Part shown: positions 1-10,992 of the stretch, piece after piece
Layout of the letters: every line of letters begins with the position of its first letter
Numbering within the stretch: position 1 is the first letter of the stretch
DNA from: an uncultured Clostridia bacterium
Lineage (GTDB): Bacteria; Bacillota; Clostridia; Oscillospirales; Oscillospiraceae
Direction of reading: 5' to 3'
Assembly: GCA_947173485.1 (NCBI GenBank)
Contig: CAMWFH010000005.1
Coordinates: 1-64,000 of the forward strand
Length of the DNA: 64,000 bases
Made by a program: the position numbers and the translations under genes
Notes under the pieces: generated by a model
Told to the model about the DNA's origin: nothing
Database searches by the model: none
The model's input: the letters and a program-made list of their open reading frames with translations, nothing else

Positions 1-66
1 GAAGGGCAACTCTGTCCTTCCCTTTATTTTTGCCAATTCAAATTATACACTTACGGCTGGGCTGTC

Positions 67-402
67 TCAATGTTCTTTCTTTCGTTTTTCCCGCCTCTCT
101 CGTCTCTCCTCCTTTTCCTTCTGATACACCCAGTCCTTGTGGTAGGCCTCTTGCAGCTCCTCCAAAAAACAGCGGCTCTCCTCCTGGGTGAATTCCAGTC
201 CTCTCATCAGCTCAAACAGTGTGGAGTGCAGCGGCAGATGCTCATGGCATTCAAGCTGTTGGATACAGTTCCTTGTCAGGCCCGTCCGTGCCGCTAGGGC
301 CGTCTGGGATATCTTCATCCTCTTTCTCCTGAGAAACAGTTTTGCTTCCAGCAACTGGCTTACATGTGGAAAATCTCTGTAAGCACTGCGTGATCTTGGC
401 AA
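67..402 (-). CDS. XRE-family helix-turn-helix transcriptional regulator
   Basis: The protein is about 111 aa. Its N-terminal half carries a Cro/C1-type helix-turn-helix: KMKISQTALAARTGL followed by TRNCIQQLE and a short hydrophobic helix. The C-terminal third is very charged (EKEERRERREKRKKEH) and probably helical. The open frame reaches a GTG at 411, but the GAGGAG ribosome site abuts that GTG; the TTG at 400-402 sits about 8 nt from GGAGG, so I prefer it (start MPRSRSAYRDF). The target is unknown. A TGCCAA-N6-TTGGCA palindrome about 60 bp upstream could be its own operator. The family is clear; the role is not. Confidence 0.8.
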   Translation of the reverse strand: MPRSRSAYRDFPHVSQLLEAKLFLRRKRMKISQTALAARTGLTRNCIQQLECHEHLPLHSTLFELMRGLEFTQEESRCFLEELQEAYHKDWVYQKEKEERRERREKRKKEH

Positions 403-461
403 CCTTAACACCTCCTCAAAAAGAAGGATATACCAATTTCCAAGATCTGTCTGCCAATCGC

Positions 462-479
462 CGTTGGCATTGTAAGAAA
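462..479. promoter_or_regulatory. Palindrome upstream of the XRE regulator
   Basis: TGCCAA-N6-TTGGCA is a perfect 6-6-6 inverted repeat about 60 bp upstream of the regulator start. Its placement suits an autoregulatory operator. No clear -35/-10 pair could be assigned nearby. Confidence 0.3.
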
Positions 480-534
480 ATGTCGATTTTTCCCTGCCGC
501 CAGACCGGGGGCAGGGCCTTATAGAAATGCAGAG

Positions 535-563
535 CGCCTGGAATCTCCAGGAGACCCCAGGCG
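535..563 (-). terminator. Hairpin downstream of the cyclophilin gene
   Basis: CGCCTGG pairs with CCAGGCG around a loop that itself contains TCTCC/GGAGA. It lies about 40 bp past the cyclophilin stop. The U-tract is poor, so the call is weak. Confidence 0.35.
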
Positions 564-599
564 TTCGAGACAGGATATACAGCTCTTGACAGGGGACCC

Positions 600-1124
600 T
601 TACAGCTTTTCAGGCTCCTGATACGTCTCCCCCTGGGTATCTACCTGGATGGACTGGATGACGATGGGCTTTTTCGGTCTGTCGTTGGCCATATGCCGGC
701 TCTGGCGGGAGATGGCGATGGCGGCCTCCACGTTCTCGGTGATCTGGCCGAAAGCGGCGTAGCCACCGTCCAGGCTGGGGGCGGCGTCCACCATGATGAA
801 GAACTGGCTCCCGGCGCTGTCGGGGATCCGGGTCCGGGCCATGGAGAGGACCCCCAGGGTGTGCTTCAGGTCGTTCTGGGCAAAGCCGTTGTCGGGGAAC
901 TCCCCCCGAATCTCGTAGCCTGGACCGCCCATCCCGGTGCCCTCCGGGCAGCCGCCCTGGATCATAAAGCCGGGGATGATCCGGTGGAAGGTCAGGCCGT
1001 TATAAAACCCGCTGTTTGCTAAAGAGATGAAATTACGGACTGTATTGGGCGCCTTGTCGGGGTACAGCACGCCCCGCATCACAGCGCCGTCCGCCATGGT
1101 GATGGTCACGATCGGTCCACTCAT
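600..1124 (-). CDS. Cyclophilin-type peptidyl-prolyl cis-trans isomerase
   Basis: This 174-aa protein is a single-domain cyclophilin catalysing proline cis-trans isomerisation during folding. The active-site region FHRIIPGFMIQGG is at residues 46-58, with the catalytic Arg in FHR. The second signature LSMARTRIPDSAGSQFFI follows near residue 93, then LDGGYAAFGQI. There is no signal peptide, so it is cytoplasmic. The start has a good AAGGAG site. It lies 31 nt downstream of the PH-like membrane protein gene and behind smpB, so the three probably share a transcript. Length and motifs are normal for the bacterial PpiB-like group. Confidence 0.95.
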   Translation of the reverse strand: MSGPIVTITMADGAVMRGVLYPDKAPNTVRNFISLANSGFYNGLTFHRIIPGFMIQGGCPEGTGMGGPGYEIRGEFPDNGFAQNDLKHTLGVLSMARTRIPDSAGSQFFIMVDAAPSLDGGYAAFGQITENVEAAIAISRQSRHMANDRPKKPIVIQSIQVDTQGETYQEPEKL

Positions 1125-1155
1125 AGGATGATCTCTCCTTGCATACTTTTTTATT

Positions 1156-1929
1156 TTATCTGGCGCTGTCCAAATGGGCGGCCAGATAGTTGTGCATATA
1201 GTCGGCGTTCTCCATGGAGCTCTTATACCTGGCCAGGACCGCCCCGTCCTGGTCCAGGAGGGATATGGTCTCTTCCGGCAGGTGGATGGCGGTGCTGGCC
1301 ACCTGGGAGACGGGGAAAACGGAGGCCCGCCGCAGAGGCCGCTTCCAGCGCAGCTCGTCCCGGTCCACCGACAGGACCCCTTTGCCCACGGTGAACCGCT
1401 CCGGGAACTCCGGCAGCTCCGGGGACACGGCCCTGCCCTTCCCCACCAGCTCCACGAACCGGACCCGCCGGTCCATCAGGTATTGGGCCAGCAGGGCAGC
1501 GTTCTCCGTGTCCCACCGGAAGGTGAACAGCACGCGGCTGTCCTTGTCGCAGAGGGTGTTCTGCCCGCCGGTGGGCTCCACGCATACGCTGGCGATTTCC
1601 CTGACGGTGAAGCGCTGCTCGTTCCGCCGGCCAGGACGGAAGGTGAAGGTATCCCCGTCCACCTCCAGCTCCTTGCCCACCTTGAAGTAGGCTGGCCCAT
1701 CCGGCCGGGCGATCACCGGCAGGTGATGGCGCAGGTCGAAGGTGATACCGTTGGGGTTGAGGATAGCGATCCGGGCCTGGTTCCAGGCCGGGGGCGCGGT
1801 GGCCGCCCGGGCGCGCCGCCGCCGGCCCCTTAGCCGGAGGAGCGCCACCAGCAGCCAGAGGAGGAGCACCAGCCCCAGGGAAAACACCTGGGGGGTGATA
1901 CGCCCGAGCAGCGATCTGAGTTCGTCCAT
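1156..1929 (-). CDS. Membrane-anchored protein with two PH-like repeats, unknown function
   Basis: The 257-aa protein has one N-terminal membrane helix (about residues 14-33) followed by an Arg-rich stop-transfer stretch, so the bulk is probably cytoplasmic. The remainder seems to contain two related beta-rich units. One holds FTVREIASVCVEP...LLAQYLMDRRVRF and the other FPVSQVASTAIHL...DYMHNYLAAHLDS; each ends in an amphipathic helix. That layout resembles bacterial PH-like domains; this is inference. It starts 4 nt after the smpB stop and precedes the cyclophilin gene, suggesting translational coupling. No catalytic motif is visible. Confidence 0.7.
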   Translation of the reverse strand: MDELRSLLGRITPQVFSLGLVLLLWLLVALLRLRGRRRRARAATAPPAWNQARIAILNPNGITFDLRHHLPVIARPDGPAYFKVGKELEVDGDTFTFRPGRRNEQRFTVREIASVCVEPTGGQNTLCDKDSRVLFTFRWDTENAALLAQYLMDRRVRFVELVGKGRAVSPELPEFPERFTVGKGVLSVDRDELRWKRPLRRASVFPVSQVASTAIHLPEETISLLDQDGAVLARYKSSMENADYMHNYLAAHLDSAR

Positions 1930-1933
1930 GCCC

Positions 1934-2398
1934 TCACTGCCCCCTGGACTTCATGGCCCGGTCGATCTCCCGCTTCGCGTCCCGCTTGGCGGCGGAGTCC
2001 CGCTTGTCGTAGTTCTTTTTGCCCTTGCACAGGCCCACCTCGATCTTCACCCGGGCGTTCTTGAAGTAGACGCTCAGGGGCACCAGGGCGAAGCCGTCCC
2101 GCTGGGCCATGGCCTGGAGGCGGAGAATCTCCCGCTTGTGCATCAGCAGCCGCCGGGGCCGGTCCGGGTCCCGGTTGAAGATGTTGCCATGCTCGTAGGG
2201 GCTGATGTGCATCCCGTGGATGTAGATCTCCCCGTTCTTGGCGATGCAGTAGGCGTCCTTCAGGTTCAGCGTCCCGGCCCGGATGCTCTTGACCTCCGTG
2301 CCGCTCAGCTCGATGCCCGCCTCATATTTGTCCTCTACAAAGTAGTCATGGTAGGCTTTTCGGTTCTGCGCCGCGATCTTTACGCCCTTTTTCTCCAT
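1934..2398 (-). CDS. smpB: SsrA-binding protein SmpB (tmRNA-binding trans-translation factor)
   Basis: The 154-aa protein matches SmpB along its length. It carries the N-terminal [39 protein letters not shown], and a basic C-terminal tail containing [16 protein letters not shown]. SmpB delivers tmRNA to stalled ribosomes to release them and tag the nascent chain. The reading frame extends to 2446, but the ATG at 2398 has an AGGAGGG site 6 nt upstream and begins the conserved [19 protein letters not shown]. The ssrA RNA gene was not found in this window. Confidence 0.97.
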   Translation of the reverse strand: MEKKGVKIAAQNRKAYHDYFVEDKYEAGIELSGTEVKSIRAGTLNLKDAYCIAKNGEIYIHGMHISPYEHGNIFNRDPDRPRRLLMHKREILRLQAMAQRDGFALVPLSVYFKNARVKIEVGLCKGKKNYDKRDSAAKRDAKREIDRAMKSRGQ

Positions 2399-2436
2399 AA
2401 AATACCCTCCTGACCGGTCAGCTGTCTTATAAAGTA

Positions 2437-2465
2437 AGTATAGCACAAAAAAGAGGATAAATCAA
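2437..2465 (-). promoter_or_regulatory. Sigma-A promoter of smpB
   Basis: On the minus strand TTGATT is followed after 17 nt by TATACT, with a TG one base before the -10 (extended -10). It lies about 40 bp upstream of the smpB start. Confidence 0.7.
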
Positions 2466-2522
2466 CCAGCCCCGCAAAGATCTCTGTCCCGGTGTGATGC
2501 CAAAAACGGCACGGATAAGTCC

Positions 2523-2551
2523 TTGCGGCGGCTGGCGGGGTGTGGTATAAT
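2523..2551 (+). promoter_or_regulatory. Sigma-A promoter for the 2596 gene and ung
   Basis: TTGCGG-N17-TATAAT ends 44 bp upstream of the start at 2596. It diverges from the smpB promoter. Confidence 0.65.
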
Positions 2552-2595
2552 AGGACATCCCTTCGATCCCAGCGACCAAAGAAAGGAGCCTTGCG

Positions 2596-2958
2596 ATGAG
2601 CCTAGACTTGGATTTTTGGCGATATAAACAGGACATAGCCCACGATGACAGCCGGGTCTATCAGACCGCCTGCTGCGATGGGGAGCGGCTGGAGGAGCTG
2701 GAGGACCTGCCGGTCCAGGAGATCCTCCAGAAGATAGCCGAGGCGTTCTCGGATTGGGAGGCCCTGGGTCCCTCCGACTACGAGAAGGCGGGCCGCGGCG
2801 CCTTCCAGATCTCCACCACGCCCCAGATCGTCCGCTTCGACTGCTACGGGATGCAGGGGGAGGACCTGAACCGGCTGATCGATGTGCTGGCCGCCTTTGG
2901 GTGTCCCCGCTACGACCCCCAGGTGGGCGACCGGTTCGACGGGTGGACGGACCGGTAG
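2596..2958 (+). CDS. Small acidic hypothetical protein
   Basis: This 120-aa acidic, soluble protein begins MSLDLDFWRYKQDI and contains LDRYGMQ-like segments (FDCYGMQGEDLNRLIDVLAAFGC). There is no signal peptide, membrane helix or known catalytic motif. An AAAGGAG site precedes the ATG. It starts 45 bp after a good promoter and ends 38 bp before ung, so the two are likely co-transcribed. The MSxDxxFWxYK opening resembles a group of small uncharacterised, sometimes immunity-like proteins, but I do not assign a function. Confidence 0.75.
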   Translation: MSLDLDFWRYKQDIAHDDSRVYQTACCDGERLEELEDLPVQEILQKIAEAFSDWEALGPSDYEKAGRGAFQISTTPQIVRFDCYGMQGEDLNRLIDVLAAFGCPRYDPQVGDRFDGWTDR

Positions 2959-2996
2959 ACCAATAGAAACAGATCGATGATAAGGAGAAGAGAGAT

Positions 2997-3701
2997 ATGT
3001 CGATAGCGTTCGATCGGGCGGCTCTGCGGGCCGCCATTGGAAAGTGGTACGACCTGCTGCCGGAGGCGGTCCTGGATAAGACCGTGGCGATCGCGGACCA
3101 GGTCCAGCAGCGCCGGGACGCCGGGGAGACGGTCTATCCCCCCCGGCCGGAGACCTTCCGGGCCCTGGCCATCACCCAGCCGGACCAGGTGAAGTGCGTC
3201 ATCCTGGGCCAGGACCCCTACCACGGCCCCGGCCAGGCCAACGGGCTGGCCTTCTCCGTGGCCCCGGACTGCAAGATCCCCCCCTCCCTCCGCAACATCT
3301 ACAAGGAGCTGGCGGCGGACACCGGCTGCGCCATCCCCAAGAACGGCGACCTCACCGGCTGGGCGGAGCAGGGGGTGCTGCTGCTCAACGCCGCCCTCTC
3401 GGTGGAGGAGAAGAAACCGGGGAGCCACGCCGGCCTGGGCTGGCAGGAGCTGACCGCCGCCGTGCTCCATGTGCTGATGGAGCTGCCCCAGCCCATCGTC
3501 TTCCTGCTCTGGGGCCGGTTCGCCGCCGATGCTGCCAAGGCCGCCGGCAAGGGCTGCGCGATGGAGAAAAAGCTGCTCCTCACCGCCGCCCACCCCAGCC
3601 CCCTCTCCGCCAGCCACGGCTTTTTTGGCTGCCGCCCCTTCTCCCAGGCCAACGCCTTCCTGACGGAAAATGGCGTTTCCCCGGTGCAATGGGCCCTCTG
3701 A
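2997..3701 (+). CDS. ung: Uracil-DNA glycosylase, family 1
   Basis: This 234-aa enzyme removes uracil from DNA to start base-excision repair. The water-activating motif GQDPYHGPGQ is at residues 71-80 with catalytic Asp73. The uracil pocket continues with ANGLAFSV, and the minor-groove/leucine-loop motif HPSPLSASHGFFG lies near residue 196. Length is normal for the family. An AAGGAG site lies 10 nt before the ATG. It follows the small acidic protein gene and is closed by a strong terminator before secA. Confidence 0.97.
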   Translation: MSIAFDRAALRAAIGKWYDLLPEAVLDKTVAIADQVQQRRDAGETVYPPRPETFRALAITQPDQVKCVILGQDPYHGPGQANGLAFSVAPDCKIPPSLRNIYKELAADTGCAIPKNGDLTGWAEQGVLLLNAALSVEEKKPGSHAGLGWQELTAAVLHVLMELPQPIVFLLWGRFAADAAKAAGKGCAMEKKLLLTAAHPSPLSASHGFFGCRPFSQANAFLTENGVSPVQWAL

Positions 3702-3718
3702 CCCCCGCTCTCCCCCCG

Positions 3719-3743
3719 AGCCCCGGCCCTGCCGGGGCTTTTT
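3719..3743 (+). terminator. Rho-independent terminator after ung
   Basis: AGCCCCGGC-CCT-GCCGGGGCT forms a perfect 9-bp stem with a 3-nt loop, followed by a T-run. Confidence 0.85.
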
Positions 3744-3767
3744 CTCGTTGTTCACAGTTTATTTGCT

Positions 3768-3795
3768 TTGCAAATCGGAAAAATTATGCTATAGT
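3768..3795 (+). promoter_or_regulatory. Promoter of secA
   Basis: TTGCAA-N16-TATAGT has an upstream TG (extended -10) and ends about 50 bp before the secA start. Confidence 0.6.
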
Positions 3796-3847
3796 AGACT
3801 GTGCATTCGTTTGGCATGATTTCTTCCTGAACAGGAGTGTTTGATCT

Positions 3848-6580
<2,733 letters not shown>

Positions 6581-6590
6581 CGTCCAAAAA

Positions 6591-6613
6591 GGCCCCGCCC
6601 ACCGGGCGGGGCC
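6591..6613 (+). terminator. GC-rich hairpin between secA and pgeF
   Basis: GGCCCCGCCC pairs with GGGCGGGGCC around a 3-nt loop. It lacks a downstream U-tract, so it may attenuate rather than fully terminate transcription. Confidence 0.45.
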
Positions 6614-6636
6614 TCCGTATGGAAGGGAGGCGTTCC

Positions 6637-7455
6637 ATGGAATTTACACAGCACACCGAACAGAAAGTCACCTTCTTGACAGCGCCCCTGCTGTCCAGGC
6701 CGGGGGTGCGCCACGGCTTCTCCTCCCGCTTGGGGGGCGTCAGCCAAGGCCATCTGGCCTCTATGAACCTGCGCAATGCCGCCATCTCCGGGGACGATCC
6801 GGCCAACGTGCAGGAGAACTACCACCGGTTCTGCGCCGCCGTGGGGCTGGACGTGTCCAGGGCCGTCCTCAGTGAGCAGGTCCACCAGGACGCGGTGCGC
6901 CTCGTGACGGAGGCCGACGCCGGCAAGGGCCTCTGGCGGGAGCGGGACTACAACGCCGACGGCCTGATCACCAACATCCCCGGCCTGCCCCTGTTCGTTT
7001 TCTCCGCCGACTGCATCGTGATCCTGCTCTATGACCCGGTCAAGCAGGCGGTGGGGGCGGTCCACGCCGGCTGGCGGGGCACCGCCCTGGGCATCACCAA
7101 AAAGGCGGTGGAGGCTATGACCGCCGCCTACGGCACGGACCCCAAGGACCTCCTGGCGGCCATCGGCCCCGGCATCGGCCCCTGCTGCTTCGAGACCTAC
7201 GCCGACGTGCCGGAGGCCCTGACGGCCTCTATGGGGGCGGAGGCCCGGCCCTTCATCGCCCCCTACGGCCCGGAGAAGTTCCAGGTGGACCTGAAGGGCT
7301 GCAATACGCGCTGGCTGGAGCTGGCGGGGGTGGAGCAGATCGAGACCTGCGGGCTCTGCACCGGCTGCCGGCCCGACCTCTTCTGGAGCCACCGGAAGCT
7401 GGGGGACCGCCGGGGGGTGCAGGTGGCAGCCATCGCCCTGGAGGGGACGCCATGA
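6637..7455 (+). CDS. pgeF: Peptidoglycan editing factor PgeF (YfiH/DUF152 copper-type oxidoreductase fold)
   Basis: The 272-aa protein belongs to the multicopper-like polyphenol-oxidase (DUF152) family. Its metal-site motifs are visible: FSADCIVILLYDP, VHAGWRGTALGI, and a C-terminal CGLCTGCRPDLF. In E. coli the homologue corrects mis-incorporated residues in peptidoglycan stems. An in-frame ATG exists at 6619, but GGGAGG sits 6 nt before the ATG at 6637, so that start is chosen. Its stop overlaps the next gene by 4 nt (ATGA), pointing to translational coupling with the lipoprotein. Confidence 0.92.
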   Translation: MEFTQHTEQKVTFLTAPLLSRPGVRHGFSSRLGGVSQGHLASMNLRNAAISGDDPANVQENYHRFCAAVGLDVSRAVLSEQVHQDAVRLVTEADAGKGLWRERDYNADGLITNIPGLPLFVFSADCIVILLYDPVKQAVGAVHAGWRGTALGITKKAVEAMTAAYGTDPKDLLAAIGPGIGPCCFETYADVPEALTASMGAEARPFIAPYGPEKFQVDLKGCNTRWLELAGVEQIETCGLCTGCRPDLFWSHRKLGDRRGVQVAAIALEGTP

Positions 7456-8990
7456 GGCGGCTCTTAGTGCTGCTGCCGGTCCTGGCGCTGCTCCTGACCG
7501 GCTGCGCCCTCTCCCAGGAGCCGGAGCAGGACGAGGAGGAGATCCCCTGGCTGGTGGAGGACCCGGCGGAGGAGGAGCCCCCCGCCCCGGTGGTCACCCT
7601 GCCGGAGCGGTTCGCCCTGCCCTACCACCGGGACCAGACCCTGGACCCGGTGACCTGCGGGGCGGACGTGCAGTTCAACGTGGCCGCCCTGCTCTATGAG
7701 ACCCTGGTGGTCCTGGACGAGACCTTCGAGCCCCAGCCCAACATCTGCACCGGCTGGGTCCACAACGAGGACTTCACCGTCTGGACCCTGGGCCTGCGGG
7801 AGGGGGTGCTGTTCAGCGACGGTACCCTCCTCACGGCGGAGGATGCGGCCCTGGCCCTCCGGCGGGCAGCCGGGTCCGCCCGCTACGGCTACCGCCTGCG
7901 GCAGCTCGCCAACGCTCAGGCGGCGGACGGCAGCGTGGTGGTGACCCTGACCGCCTCCAACAGCGGCTTCCCCGCCCTGCTGGATATCCCCGTGGTCAAG
8001 GCCGGCACCGAGAACTGGACCGTGCCCACCGGCACCGGCCCCTACCGCTGGTCCGGCGGCGAGGAGGGGGACAGTCTGGTCCCCAATGAGAACTGGTGGC
8101 AGGGGGGCGGGCAGCCCCTGGACCGCATCGAGCTGGTCCACGCCAAGGACCGGGAGACGGCTCTGGCCCTCTTCGCCTCCCGCCAGGTCCAGCTCTGCTC
8201 CCTGGACCTGACCGGGCAGAAGTCCATCTCCCTCACCGGCAGCATCCTCTGCACCGACGCTCCGGGGACCACCCTGCAATATGTGGGCATCAACTGCCTG
8301 ACCCCCATCCTGGAGGACCCCCTGGTCCGCCGGACCCTCCGGGAGGGCCTGCAGCGGGACCAGGTGGCCCAGGGCCTGCTGTCCGGCCACGCCCAGGCGG
8401 CCCAGTTCCCCATCTCCCCCCAGTCGGACCTGTACCCGGCCCAGCTGGAGCATACCTACCGGTACGATACCTTCATGGAGGATATGTCCGCCGCCGGCCT
8501 AGACACCGGCGAGCCCCTGACGCTGACCATGCTGGTCAACGAGGAGAACCCCTTCAAGGTGTGGGCGGCCCAGTATGTGGCGAAGTCCCTGTCGGTCTGC
8601 GACCTGACGGTGGAGGTGTCCGTGCTGCCCTGGGAGGCCTTCACTGCCGCCCTGGCGGCGGGGGACTTCGACCTCTACTACGGGGAGGTCAAGCTGACGG
8701 CGGACTGGGACGTGACCAGCCTGCTCCACACCAACGGGGAGCTGAACTATGGGGGATACAGCAGCTGGTATATGGACGACCTGCTGGCCGACCTGTCCGT
8801 CTCCAAGGACCGGGCCGCCACGGCCCAGGGCATCTGCCGCTGGATCGGGGAGCAGGCACCCATCCTGCCGGTGTGCTTCAAGAGCTACTCGGTCCTGACC
8901 CATGAGGGCGTGGCGGAGGGCCTGGCCCCCTCGGCGGCCAACGTGTTCCAGGATATGACCGGCTGGACGGTCCATTTACAGGAGCCGTGA
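7452..8990 (+). CDS. Extracellular solute-binding lipoprotein, family 5 (oligopeptide/nickel type)
   Basis: The 512-aa protein starts with a lipoprotein signal peptide (RRLLVLLPVLALLLTGC; lipobox LTGC) and an acidic spacer. It then shows the SBP_bac_5 fold: PYHRDQTLDPVTCGADVQFN, LYETLVVLDETFEPQPNIC, GTGPYRW, and VRRTLREGLQRDQVAQGLL. Such proteins capture peptides or small ligands for an ABC importer at the outer membrane face of the cytoplasmic membrane. No permease or ATPase gene is adjacent, so it either serves an importer encoded elsewhere or has a divergent role. It overlaps pgeF by 4 nt; coupling to a wall-editing enzyme could hint at muropeptide capture, which is inference. Confidence 0.88.
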   Translation: MRRLLVLLPVLALLLTGCALSQEPEQDEEEIPWLVEDPAEEEPPAPVVTLPERFALPYHRDQTLDPVTCGADVQFNVAALLYETLVVLDETFEPQPNICTGWVHNEDFTVWTLGLREGVLFSDGTLLTAEDAALALRRAAGSARYGYRLRQLANAQAADGSVVVTLTASNSGFPALLDIPVVKAGTENWTVPTGTGPYRWSGGEEGDSLVPNENWWQGGGQPLDRIELVHAKDRETALALFASRQVQLCSLDLTGQKSISLTGSILCTDAPGTTLQYVGINCLTPILEDPLVRRTLREGLQRDQVAQGLLSGHAQAAQFPISPQSDLYPAQLEHTYRYDTFMEDMSAAGLDTGEPLTLTMLVNEENPFKVWAAQYVAKSLSVCDLTVEVSVLPWEAFTAALAAGDFDLYYGEVKLTADWDVTSLLHTNGELNYGGYSSWYMDDLLADLSVSKDRAATAQGICRWIGEQAPILPVCFKSYSVLTHEGVAEGLAPSAANVFQDMTGWTVHLQEP

Positions 8991-9037
8991 GCGGATAGAG
9001 AGGATAAAAAAGCCAAAAGTGCGAAAAACATAAAAGA

Positions 9038-9074
9038 GAGCACCGGCTCCCCTTTTACCAGGGAGCCGGCGCTC
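9038..9074. terminator. Hairpin between convergent genes
   Basis: A 14-bp near-perfect stem (CCGGCTCCC/GGGAGCCGG core) lies between the lipoprotein gene and the minus-strand TVP38 gene. An A-rich tract on its left gives a U-tract for minus-strand transcripts. Confidence 0.7.
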
Positions 9075-9087
9075 AGTTCAGGGCCGT

Positions 9088-9789
9088 TCAGGGCTGGTCT
9101 TGCCGTTCTTTATGGAATTTCCCGATCAGCCAGCGCTCCAGCCGCTCGCCGTACCGCAGTCCCAGCAGGAGAAAGACGCCCGTCGCCGCCAGCAGCAGGC
9201 CGATGGCCCACCAGGGCAGGGTCATGATCACGCTGCCCAGGGTGCTGGCGAAGAGGATGCCCCAGGGGCGGGCCAGGATCACGATGGTCATGAACCGCCG
9301 GAGGGGGATGTCCGTCAGCCCCATGCACAGGCAGAAGAGGTCGTCGGGGAACCAGGGCAGCAGCAGGACCATCACAAAAAAGAAGTCGTGCCGGGCCCGG
9401 AGCAGGTGCAGGTATTTTTCATAGGCATCCGACCGGGCCAGGGCCCGGACGAAGGGCTTGCCGAACTGGCGGGCCAGCAGGAACACCAGCAGGGACCCCA
9501 GGTAGATGGCCAGGATCGTCAGCAGGAAGGACTTCGCCAGCCCAAAGACCACGCTGCCCGCCAGGGCCAGCACGTTGTTGGGGATCGGCGGGAGCAGCAC
9601 GGAGAGTAGCTGGACCAGGAAGAAGGCCGCCTCCCCGAAGGGGTGGAACTGCTGGATATAGGCCGTCATGGCCTCCGCCGAGGTCATCGCCGCGAAGAAC
9701 CCTGTTCGATATAGGAACCAGCCGCCGCCGGCTAGGAGCGCCAGACACGCCCCCGCCAGCAGCCATCGCTTCCCTTTCGTCTGTGACAT
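9088..9789 (-). CDS. TVP38/TMEM64 family (DedA/SNARE-associated) membrane protein
   Basis: The 233-aa protein has five to six hydrophobic segments. It carries the family core PNNVLALAGSVVFGL followed by YLGSLLVFLLARQFGKPFVRAL and a second re-entrant-like LPWFPDDLFCLCMGLT. Members of the VTT superfamily are lipid scramblases or transport-like proteins in the cytoplasmic membrane. The open frame extends to 9867, but the ATG at 9789 (MSQTKGKRWLL) follows a GGAGGG site by 11 nt and places the first helix at a usual position. Upstream alternative starts cannot be excluded. Confidence 0.85.
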   Translation of the reverse strand: MSQTKGKRWLLAGACLALLAGGGWFLYRTGFFAAMTSAEAMTAYIQQFHPFGEAAFFLVQLLSVLLPPIPNNVLALAGSVVFGLAKSFLLTILAIYLGSLLVFLLARQFGKPFVRALARSDAYEKYLHLLRARHDFFFVMVLLLPWFPDDLFCLCMGLTDIPLRRFMTIVILARPWGILFASTLGSVIMTLPWWAIGLLLAATGVFLLLGLRYGERLERWLIGKFHKERQDQP

Positions 9790-9910
9790 CTTTTCCACGT
9801 CCCTCCACATCCTCTGTCGTATCCCATCGTACAGCATACCATAGCACAAATGGCCGGTCCCGTCCATAAAGAAATTGTAAAGTCTTTTTTAAGAGATCGT
9901 GAAGCCGCCC

Positions 9911-10189
9911 CTAGATGGCGGGGCTGTCCCCGCTGTCCTGCCGGAATCCGGCCGCCCGGGCCGCCTCGAAGGTGATGCCGCCCTCCCGGTGGTCGCTCTT
10001 GGCCATCTGGAGGTAGCAGCTGCACACCACCCCGTGGGCGGTCCAGGGCAGGCCCACCATGGCGGTGAGCCAGGGCAGGGCCCCGGTGTAGCCGGTGCGG
10101 ATGCAGTACCCCGCCAGGGCCAGCGCCCCCAAGGTGACCACCCACAGCAGGCAGCGGATATCCCGGATGAGCCTCTTGGAGAACTCCAT
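9911..10189 (-). CDS. Small membrane protein at the end of a phage lysis cassette
   Basis: The 92-aa protein begins MEFSKRLIRDIRC and has two hydrophobic helices (about residues 14-32 and 38-60). Its ATG overlaps the stop of the endolysin gene (TGATG), so it is translationally coupled to it. I do not recognise a family. By position it could be an accessory lysis protein or holin partner. The soluble C-terminus contains KSDHREGGITFEAARAAGF. Confidence 0.6.
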   Translation of the reverse strand: MEFSKRLIRDIRCLLWVVTLGALALAGYCIRTGYTGALPWLTAMVGLPWTAHGVVCSCYLQMAKSDHREGGITFEAARAAGFRQDSGDSPAI

Positions 10190-10992
10190 CACAAAAGCTC
10201 CAGCTTCTCCAGCACCCGGTAGAGGACCGTGACCAGCTGCTCCCGGGTCACCAGGTCCTCCCACATATAGTTCGTCTCTCCGTCCGGCAGCTTGCCGCCG
10301 CCCTGGAGCAGGCCCTTGTCGGTGAAGTAGGCCCGCGCCTTCTCGCTGTAGCCGCTGCTGTCGTTGTCCTGGAGCTCCTGGCGCATCTCGTGCCAAAGGG
10401 TCTTGAAGCGCTCTAAGTCCATCTCCTCGTCCTCCTCTCGTACAAGTGAAAGATCGGGCCGGCCATAGCCGCCGATACAGACATAGCCCGTCTCATAGCT
10501 CTTGCGACAGACCTTGCCGCCGTTTGGGATCACGTCCCGGCCATCGTTGGTGTTGCCCTCGATGGTATACAGCCGCCCCTTGTCCACCCGCTCCACGATG
10601 CCGGTGTGGGCCATGGTCCGGCCGTTGTCATAGGTGAAAAAGACCTGGTCCCCCGGCTGAGGGCCGCGCCGGTGGAACCGGCCCATCTGCTTATAGTAGT
10701 TGGCGCTCTCGGTGCAGCCGGCGCCGTAACCGCCCATGGGCTGGCCGGTCATCTTCATGCCGGTCTCCAGTCCAAAGGTGCGGACGAAGCACCAATCGAC
10801 AAAGATATCGCACCAGGACAGTCCGTTCTTTGCCGCGTGGTAGACCCCCAGGCGGTCTAGGTCCCGGGCGTACTTGGTGAAGTTGGCCCGGCCCGCGTTG
10901 GCGGTCTTGTCGTCCAGCTGGCTGTTGGAGGCCTTCTCCAGATAGCCGACCTCCGCTCCGGCTGTCGCCAGCAGCCGTTCGATGCCTGTCAT
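10189..10992 (-). CDS. CHAP-domain phage endolysin with SLH-like C-terminus
   Basis: The 267-aa protein has an N-terminal cysteine-histidine CHAP amidase/endopeptidase domain. The catalytic Cys is in GLSWCDIFVDWCF (about residue 61), the His in MAHTGIVE, and an acidic/Asn position in IEGNTN. It would cleave peptidoglycan cross-bridges or stems. Residues from about 190 to the end (KARAYFTDKGLLQGG ... LVTREQLVTVLYRVLEKLE) read like one SLH motif, the cell-wall-polymer anchor used by the host's surface proteins. No signal peptide is present, as in holin-dependent endolysins. It overlaps the upstream holin gene by 4 nt. Confidence 0.85.
   Translation of the reverse strand: MTGIERLLATAGAEVGYLEKASNSQLDDKTANAGRANFTKYARDLDRLGVYHAAKNGLSWCDIFVDWCFVRTFGLETGMKMTGQPMGGYGAGCTESANYYKQMGRFHRRGPQPGDQVFFTYDNGRTMAHTGIVERVDKGRLYTIEGNTNDGRDVIPNGGKVCRKSYETGYVCIGGYGRPDLSLVREEDEEMDLERFKTLWHEMRQELQDNDSSGYSEKARAYFTDKGLLQGGGKLPDGETNYMWEDLVTREQLVTVLYRVLEKLELL

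Noticed and set aside
1..33. Possible tail of a plus-strand terminator at the window edge
   Set aside because: Only a 5-bp GAAGG/CCTTC stem with a T-rich tail is visible; the upstream gene is outside the window.
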